Positions 58,648 through 64,000 of a stretch of DNA of 64,000 nt are shown here, piece after piece. Each line of letters begins with the position of its first letter. Positions within the stretch are counted from its first letter, which is position 1. Made by a program: the position numbers and the translations under genes. The stretch is from Salinimonas chungwhensis DSM 16280 (GTDB lineage: Bacteria > Pseudomonadota > Gammaproteobacteria > Enterobacterales > Alteromonadaceae), in the NCBI RefSeq assembly GCF_000378185.1, contig NZ_KB899384.1:66320-130319 (forward strand), in the 5' to 3' direction. The notes under the pieces were generated by a model. It was not told the origin of the DNA. It did not search any database and saw only the letters and a program-made list of their open reading frames with translations.

Positions 58648-58657
58648 TATCCTTTGT

Positions 58658-59068
58658 ATGCTTTACTCAAAGCCTGATGGTTATTTTTGTTGCATAGGCC
58701 CACGTAAAATGGCGACATGGTGCTTAGTTATTTTTGTCGCATTCTTGCTGACTATGTCAATCCCCTGGCTGATGATTCGCAGACGGCCACGTACCAAAAA
58801 TATTGTTACTGTGGCCTGTTCACCCGGCATTTTATTAAGGCGGGGCCACCCTATGCATCTTAAAGCGACGATGATTTCACATGTCACCCAATGGCCTGGC
58901 GGTGTTATTTTAAGCAGTGGGCCATTTCAGGTCGCTGTTATTATTGTGCCCCGGTGGGCGCGCGCAATTTTGATTTATCGTTTACAACATTACTTTCCCT
59001 ATGCACTGGTAGTAGACGAAACAGACAAGCCCTTGCCCCGGTATTTTAAGTACTTACGTAAAGCATAA
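58658..59068 (+). CDS. hypothetical membrane-anchored protein, 136 aa
   Basis: It has one hydrophobic segment (WCLVIFVAFLLTMSIPWLMI) followed by a basic stretch (RRRPRTK) and a soluble part of about 90 residues. The start is uncertain: ATG at 58658 or the later ATG at 58709, which gives a cleaner anchor. Its last 70 bases overlap the end of the convergent transglutaminase gene. No family recognised; the codon pattern looks acceptable but it may not be real. Confidence 0.5.
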   Translation: MLYSKPDGYFCCIGPRKMATWCLVIFVAFLLTMSIPWLMIRRRPRTKNIVTVACSPGILLRRGHPMHLKATMISHVTQWPGGVILSSGPFQVAVIIVPRWARAILIYRLQHYFPYALVVDETDKPLPRYFKYLRKA

Positions 59069-61062
59069 TGCTGATTGCGTAGCAGGGTTCGTTTTTTGCG
59101 ATCTGCTTTACCCGGTAAATAGCGAATAGTCTCGAAGGTATCGACAAACTTTGCGAAGAGTAAAAAGGCATCCTTATCCAGCACGGGTTGCAAGGACCGA
59201 AGATACTGACGAGCCGATAAATGCGCTCTTTCAATTCCGGTCAGTTTTTGCAATTGCAGAGCAAGACTATCAAACAGGCGCTGAGGCTCATCAGCATGTT
59301 TTTGCGCCGGTCGGGGTACAAAGTATAACGCCAGCAAACCTGTGATAAACAGTAATATCACCAATCCAAACAAGGCCAGGGTAGTGGTCGTTTTTTTGCC
59401 CAGCATATTTTTGAATAGAGTATCTTGCTGGTCGCTGTCAAAGCCTAATACCCAACGGCTCCACTGATAGTTGATGGTATCTACCATTGAAAACATACTA
59501 CTTAACAGCACTGAGTCATGGGCGCCGGCTCTTGAAAAAAGCGGTAAGTCAGCGTGTTGATCCGCCATAGATTGCTGAAAGCCATACTGCAAACGTGAGA
59601 GTGCCACCATCGCGGTAGGGTCGAAACGTTGCCAGGTTTTTCCGTCCACCGCCGCTTCCACCCATGCATGCGCGTCGTACTGAAAGATACTGACTACATT
59701 ATCGGTAAGTTTTTCGCCGCCCTGATAGCCCGAGACCACTCGAGCGGGAATTCCTACCAGTCGCAGAACATAGGCCATTGCACTGGCATAATGGGCGCAA
59801 AAGCCGGTCTGATTGTCGAATAAAAAAGCATCTACCGGATTTGCTGGCATCGCTGGAGGGGTCAGCGTGTATGAAAAACCCTGGTTAGCAAAATATGTCA
59901 TTATCGCATCGGCAAGCTCATCATCACTGGAATAACGGGCTCGTAATTGTGCCGCCCAGCGCCGCGTACGCTCATTGTTGTTTGCAGCAGGCAGCTGTAA
60001 ATTTATCTTGCTGTCGATCCCACTAGTCGCCAGAGGGCGGGGCGCCTTTAAATCACTGACCAAAGCAAATGCTTGTTTGCTCATAACCGGTTGACGTGCT
60101 GAAACAGAAAAATCATCGTTGAATTGCGTTTTGGCCCGAGTGCTGTCATTCCCTGGCCCGGTAACATTTAGCGAATACAACCACCGCTGTGATGAGGGTT
60201 CCACCATTAATTGATAGGCTGTGCCAGTGCTTTGAGATACTACGGGTAAACGGGATATGCCATAACTTTGCAGCATCTGCTGTTGCTTTCGGTAAGGGCT
60301 TAGCTGCCAGGTTTTACCGTCAAACTGCTCCAGTACCATTGCCCGCCAGTAACGCTCCGTCGGGGGCGGAACAGATAAATCGAAGGTAGCCGTAAAGACG
60401 CGCTCAGACGATTGGGTCAGTTTGGCGATATCGCCCGGCGTCATGGTATCGCTGAGCCCGGTTTGCGTGCTTTTACCCGCCGGCATTCCCCACAATGGTG
60501 GCAGCCGGGGGATTACAACAAACAATAAGCAAGCGACAGGCAATGCTTGTAGCCCCATTTTTAATATCGCACTTAACTGTTTTTTAAATGCTAATTGCGG
60601 CGCATAAAGTTGTTGCAAGCTAAGCATAATCAACAGCAAAACCATACTGAGCATCAGAGTGATGGCCATTGACTGATGAAAAATAAGTGCACAACCCACC
60701 AGAAATAACGCGCAGGCGGCTAATTGCAGGAAATCCCGTCGCTGACGCAGGCTTAGCAGTTTTAACGCACAACCTGTTATCAGTAAGTTAACCATGATTT
60801 CCAGCAAGCCCTGCTGGCGGCTTAACCATGCCAGTGAAATACAGGCCAGAATAGCCAGTAAATTGATCAAACGAGAGCTCAGGCGCTGTGTCTGACCCAC
60901 GCGATATATATAAATTCGAATGGTGGCGCTGCACAGCATCATGAGTATTACCCATGCCTTTAGCGGCTGGTGCAGCGTCAGGGTCAGGATGACCAGGGCA
61001 ATACTTAAAATGAGCGTGGCTCGATGTCCCTGAGTAGGAAGACTGAAAGGTATTGCTGTCAT
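58999..61062 (-). CDS. TgpA-like DUF3488/transglutaminase membrane protein
   Basis: A 687-residue protein with about six N-terminal helices (DUF3488) and a periplasmic transglutaminase domain. The catalytic Cys lies in NQTGFCAHYASAMAYVLRL, the His in FQYDAHAWVEA, and the Asp in WQRFDPTAMV. A further helix (LALFGLVILLFITGLLALYF) and a C-terminal DUF4129-like tail follow. The ATG at 61062 overlaps the DUF58 stop (ATGA). Members are linked to cell-envelope integrity; the true substrate is not settled. Confidence 0.92.
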   Translation of the reverse strand: MTAIPFSLPTQGHRATLILSIALVILTLTLHQPLKAWVILMMLCSATIRIYIYRVGQTQRLSSRLINLLAILACISLAWLSRQQGLLEIMVNLLITGCALKLLSLRQRRDFLQLAACALFLVGCALIFHQSMAITLMLSMVLLLIMLSLQQLYAPQLAFKKQLSAILKMGLQALPVACLLFVVIPRLPPLWGMPAGKSTQTGLSDTMTPGDIAKLTQSSERVFTATFDLSVPPPTERYWRAMVLEQFDGKTWQLSPYRKQQQMLQSYGISRLPVVSQSTGTAYQLMVEPSSQRWLYSLNVTGPGNDSTRAKTQFNDDFSVSARQPVMSKQAFALVSDLKAPRPLATSGIDSKINLQLPAANNNERTRRWAAQLRARYSSDDELADAIMTYFANQGFSYTLTPPAMPANPVDAFLFDNQTGFCAHYASAMAYVLRLVGIPARVVSGYQGGEKLTDNVVSIFQYDAHAWVEAAVDGKTWQRFDPTAMVALSRLQYGFQQSMADQHADLPLFSRAGAHDSVLLSSMFSMVDTINYQWSRWVLGFDSDQQDTLFKNMLGKKTTTTLALFGLVILLFITGLLALYFVPRPAQKHADEPQRLFDSLALQLQKLTGIERAHLSARQYLRSLQPVLDKDAFLLFAKFVDTFETIRYLPGKADRKKRTLLRNQHYALRKYLKYRGKGLSVSSTTSA

Positions 61063-62015
61063 ACCGATGTTCCGATGGTACTCAATGCACGCAGGCACTT
61101 ATCACGATGTTCTCGCCCGCTTGAGGCGGGGTAACTGTGACTACCAATCTGCAAAGAAAAAGGGCGCTGGATGCGACTAAGTTCCACCACCTGATAAGCT
61201 GTCCTGCTGATAACTTGCTCAAGGTTGCGGCTGGCCGGATTAACCGAGAGCTGTAAAGTCTGACTGGCAGGTTCGCTGAAAGATTTAATCATCGGCTGGT
61301 TGCCGCAGGCTAATGACTTCCACGCGATTCGCTGGATAGGATCGCCATCCTGATACGTGCGTAGATTTTCAAAATCTTCCAGCCCCTGGGCTCTGGTAGC
61401 ACCGTCACCCGAGATGGTTTGATGGGGGATATGTTTGAGACTGTGCTTTTCAAGGGCAGGGAACACAGTCATCGGTTGAGCAAAGTCCAGATGCGTCCAG
61501 CAACGAAATAACCCTAATGGAAAATCACTGCTGAATGTTACTCTGGGCAGGGAAAACACACCCCTGCGATAGGTTGACCGAGGCAGACTGATATGATGCT
61601 TATCTTCATCAAGATCGATCACTATTCCCTTTTGGTGGCCCCACCATTTTATATTCAGTAACCCGCTGGGCCTGTGGTGCGAGTGGGAAGCGATCTGGAT
61701 ATGAAAAAGAGCATCATCCCCCGCGTAAACCGTGCTGATCCCTTTGGCCTGAATCTGCAATCGGGCAAAATTCTGATAACTGATAAACATATGCAACAGG
61801 GCAATGGTGATAAAGAAATAGCAAAGCAGTAGCAGGAGGTTATTTTGATAGTTGGTACCCAGGACGAACAGCGCAAGGCATAGCACAAAATAGATGCCAC
61901 CAAACAGCGTTGGCATAATAAAGACCGATTGCATGTTCAGCGAATGGCGTCGACCACCGGGGATGCGTGCAGCCAGCCATTTTAACAACAAGCGATTTTT
62001 AACTGCACTTAACAT
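61059..62015 (-). CDS. DUF58 domain protein
   Basis: 318 residues with two close hydrophobic segments at the N-terminus (FIMPTLFGGIYFVLCLALFVLG, then LLLLLCYFFITIALLHMF) and the DUF58 core (GLEDFENLRTYQDGDPIQRIAWKSLACG), a vWA-like fold. The ATG at 62015 lies one base past the MoxR stop. It is a constant partner of MoxR ATPases and transglutaminase-type proteins. Confidence 0.92.
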   Translation of the reverse strand: MLSAVKNRLLLKWLAARIPGGRRHSLNMQSVFIMPTLFGGIYFVLCLALFVLGTNYQNNLLLLLCYFFITIALLHMFISYQNFARLQIQAKGISTVYAGDDALFHIQIASHSHHRPSGLLNIKWWGHQKGIVIDLDEDKHHISLPRSTYRRGVFSLPRVTFSSDFPLGLFRCWTHLDFAQPMTVFPALEKHSLKHIPHQTISGDGATRAQGLEDFENLRTYQDGDPIQRIAWKSLACGNQPMIKSFSEPASQTLQLSVNPASRNLEQVISRTAYQVVELSRIQRPFSLQIGSHSYPASSGREHRDKCLRALSTIGTSV

Positions 62016-62016
62016 G

Positions 62017-62928
62017 TTATGCAGCCAACGGGTCAACACTGTCCAGTAAGCGTTGACTTAATAACGTGTCCTCATTGCTATCCTGATATGCAGGGCGCAA
62101 CCGGTGTTCGGCCACAGCCACAAACACCGCCTGAACATCGTCTGGCAACAGGTAGTCCCGGTCATGCATAAATGCCCAGGCGCGGGCCGCCTGAAGCAAG
62201 GCTTTACTGGCTCGGGGTGAGAGTGCATGGGAGAATCCCGGGGTAGTCCGGCTCATGGTGACCAGCTTTAAAATGTAATTTATTACCGCATCCGAAGCAT
62301 GAACGTTGGTTATCTGCATCTGCCAGGCTGTAAGCTGAGCGAGCTCCATTGCTGGCATTGCCCGTTCTTGGTTGGTGCCAAGCAGCATGGCGCGTTCAGC
62401 GTCCCAGTCAGGATAGCCCAGGGAAATTTTCATTAAAAAGCGGTCCAGTTGAGACTCTGGTAATGGATATGTACCAGACTGAAAGGTTGGATTCTGGGTG
62501 CCAATAACAAAAAAGGGGGCGGGCAGCGGATAGGTTGTACCATCAATACTCACCTGGCGTTCTTCCATCGCTTCTAAAAGTGCGCTTTGCGTTTTTGGGC
62601 TGGCTCGGTTGATTTCATCAGCCAGAATGAGCTGATTAAAAACCGGCCCCGCCCGAAAAACAAACTCTTGATTCTGAGCGTTGTAAATAGTGGCGCCCAA
62701 CATGTCTGAGGGCAGCAAATCAGAAGTAAACTGAATCCGTGAGTAGTCCAGTGAAAATAATTTTGCCAGTGAATGGGACAGGGTTGTCTTACCCATACCG
62801 GGCAAATCCTCAATCAGAAGATGCCCTTGCGCTAACATACAGGTCAGTGCCAGTTTTATTTGTTGGGGTTTGCCTAAAATATGCTGCCCGAGGGCTTCAA
62901 CCAGCGCTTTAAACTCAGATCTCATCAT
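62017..62928 (-). CDS. MoxR-family AAA ATPase
   Basis: 303 residues. Walker A is EDLPGMGKTTLSHSLA, Walker B is LILADEINRASPKTQSALLEAMEE, sensor 1 is FVIGTQNPTFQSGTYPLPESQLDRF, and the C-terminal lid has ALSPRASKALLQAARAWA. MoxR proteins act as chaperone-like activators of vWA partners, here the DUF58 gene next to it. First gene of the three-gene operon; two ATGs in a row begin the frame. Confidence 0.95.
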   Translation of the reverse strand: MMRSEFKALVEALGQHILGKPQQIKLALTCMLAQGHLLIEDLPGMGKTTLSHSLAKLFSLDYSRIQFTSDLLPSDMLGATIYNAQNQEFVFRAGPVFNQLILADEINRASPKTQSALLEAMEERQVSIDGTTYPLPAPFFVIGTQNPTFQSGTYPLPESQLDRFLMKISLGYPDWDAERAMLLGTNQERAMPAMELAQLTAWQMQITNVHASDAVINYILKLVTMSRTTPGFSHALSPRASKALLQAARAWAFMHDRDYLLPDDVQAVFVAVAEHRLRPAYQDSNEDTLLSQRLLDSVDPLAA

Positions 62929-63131
62929 CCGTGCTACCGCTTCTATAAGTCATCTTTGAGAATATCAGTCATCCTGATATCCGGCCAAGCGTACAACTAA
63001 TACGTGAGTATAGTCCGAACAGAGCAAATCAATGATATTCTGTCGAAAAAGCCCGGAAATTAAGCGCGATAAAGTGCTGCGACGAACTAACGGGTTGTCT
63101 ATAATGGGGCAGATTGTAAAGGAAGTGGTAT

Positions 63132-63761
63132 ATGAAAAGTATTGATATAGATGATGATTTGTACGCTTACATCGCCGGGCAAACCAAACATATCGGTGAG
63201 AGCGCCTCAGATATTCTGCGGCGTTTGCTGATGGGCGATGCGGCGGAAAAAGTCAGTGCAGACGGCAAGTCCGTACTGCAGTCGACAAAGCCAGGCAGCG
63301 GTGACAGCGCGCAGCCAGGCAACCGTAAAAGCCCGGCGCCTGACGACCGGGCTGCCAAATCATCGCCATCCTCAGCACAAGACGCACCGCCTGCGGCGTC
63401 GGCACCCAAATCAGTGGTTCAGGGGGGGATAACAAAGCGGCTTAATGATGATGTACTTGAGTCGTATACTAAGCGGGTCGATCTGTTCCTGTTTATCCTG
63501 GCGCAGCTGCACGAGCTCCATCAGGAAGATTTTCAGGCTGTTGAGCAGATTAAAGGAAAAAACCGTGTCTACTTTGCTACCTCAAAAGAGGCGTTGCTCA
63601 AGACCGGCAGTAGTACCAACCCCAAACAAATTCCCGACAGCCCTTATTGGGTAGTAACCAACAATAATACTGCCAAGAAGGTCGCCATGCTGGAGCAGGT
63701 TCTGCAACTGCTGGGGTACGATGAAGCCACCCGCGAAACCGTAGTGAACCGTTTCGCGTAA
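63132..63761 (+). CDS. seqA: replication-initiation negative regulator SeqA
   Basis: Binds hemimethylated GATC at the origin and delays re-initiation. The 209-residue protein starts MKSIDIDDDLYAYIAGQTKHIGESASDILRRLL, the N-terminal oligomerisation domain. A long Ser/Pro/Ala-rich linker (about 45-105) follows, then the DNA-binding domain with GKNRVYFATSKEALLKTGSSTNPKQIP. The linker is longer than in E. coli. pgm follows as in E. coli. Confidence 0.96.
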   Translation: MKSIDIDDDLYAYIAGQTKHIGESASDILRRLLMGDAAEKVSADGKSVLQSTKPGSGDSAQPGNRKSPAPDDRAAKSSPSSAQDAPPAASAPKSVVQGGITKRLNDDVLESYTKRVDLFLFILAQLHELHQEDFQAVEQIKGKNRVYFATSKEALLKTGSSTNPKQIPDSPYWVVTNNNTAKKVAMLEQVLQLLGYDEATRETVVNRFA

Positions 63762-63806
63762 TACCGCTTACTGCTTCAAAACATTTCAAATGACAAAGGA
63801 ATCCGT

Positions 63807-64000
63807 ATGGCTCTTCATTCTCAGGCAGGTCAGCCTGCCGCGCCTGAACAACTTATCAATGTGGCCGAGCTGGTCAGCCAGTATTACAGTTACCGTCCGG
63901 ACCCAATGAGTAAAGCCGAAGCCGTCAGCTTCGGAACGTCTGGTCACCGTGGAAGTGCAAAACTGGCGACCTTCAATGATGTTCACATCGCGGCTATTTG
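63807..64000 (+). CDS. pgm: phosphoglucomutase, 5' part
   Basis: Only the first 64 codons are in the window. MALHSQAGQPAAPEQLINVAELVSQYY, then VSFGTSGHRGSA, is the typical start of alpha-D-glucose-specific phosphoglucomutase (E. coli Pgm). AAAGGA lies before the ATG. The active-site Ser and the rest lie beyond the right edge. It interconverts glucose-1- and glucose-6-phosphate. Confidence 0.93.
   Translation, partial: MALHSQAGQPAAPEQLINVAELVSQYYSYRPDPMSKAEAVSFGTSGHRGSAKLATFNDVHIAAI

Overview
The window is a chromosomal segment of a marine-type gammaproteobacterium of the order Alteromonadales, most likely Alteromonadaceae (Alteromonas/Salinimonas-like). This is inferred from protein sequence style and from blocks of E. 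coli-like synteny: grpE-dnaK-dnaJ, dapB-carA-carB-greA, miaB-ybeZ-ybeY-corC-lnt with divergent ubiF, ychF-pth-rplY, prs-tRNA-Gln-ispE-lolB with divergent hemA-prfA-prmC, gcvA-ygdD-rlmM, and seqA-pgm. Species cannot be assigned without a search.

Layout. 0-5 kb: the 3' end of an alginate-export-type outer membrane protein, then a convergent hybrid histidine kinase with an N-terminal sodium/solute symporter-like domain. 4.6-8.8 kb: the chaperone genes grpE, dnaK and dnaJ, with good heat-shock sigma-factor promoter matches in front of grpE and dnaK. 8.9-13 kb: a cytochrome c', a small unknown protein, a PrpE-like acyl-CoA synthetase and a cytochrome b561-type membrane protein. 13.1-19.3 kb: dapB, carA (TTG start behind a terminator-like leader), carB and greA. 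19.3-24.7 kb: a lipoprotein hydrolase, a Nudix hydrolase and an RDD membrane protein in tight overlap, then a small heat-shock protein and a bacteriophytochrome hybrid kinase.

24.8-27.1 kb is a decaying accessory islet. It holds an HTH-TPR regulator with several frameshifts and one amber codon, divergent from a broken exported protein. 27.2-31.5 kb: a DksA-type zinc-finger protein, a DUF6482 protein, a periplasmic binding protein, an exported amidohydrolase and lnt. lnt closes the ybeZYX operon and has no normal start codon where one is expected. 33.9-39.8 kb: miaB, ubiF, a coupled 59-residue membrane protein, a TetR regulator with a clear operator facing an AhpD-like protein, and an alanine/glycine:cation symporter.

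39.9-40.7 kb is a seven-gene tRNA array in transcription order Met-Leu-Gln-Gln-Met-Leu-Gln, with a strong promoter, an internal terminator and a final terminator. Next to it is a periplasmic cyclophilin gene split by an in-frame amber codon. The most novel item follows at 41.9-42.4 kb: three tiny genes. Two encode peptides with 15-residue double-glycine leaders and GxxxG-rich cores, resembling a two-peptide bacteriocin or class II microcin. The third encodes a 53-residue two-helix membrane protein that could give immunity. No dedicated exporter is in the window.

42.5-64 kb is mostly housekeeping: translation (ychF, pth, rplY, hemA, prfA, prmC, rlmM and an EF-G paralogue), PRPP, isoprenoid and lipoprotein functions, kdsA, gcvA, a MoxR-DUF58-transglutaminase operon, seqA and the start of pgm.
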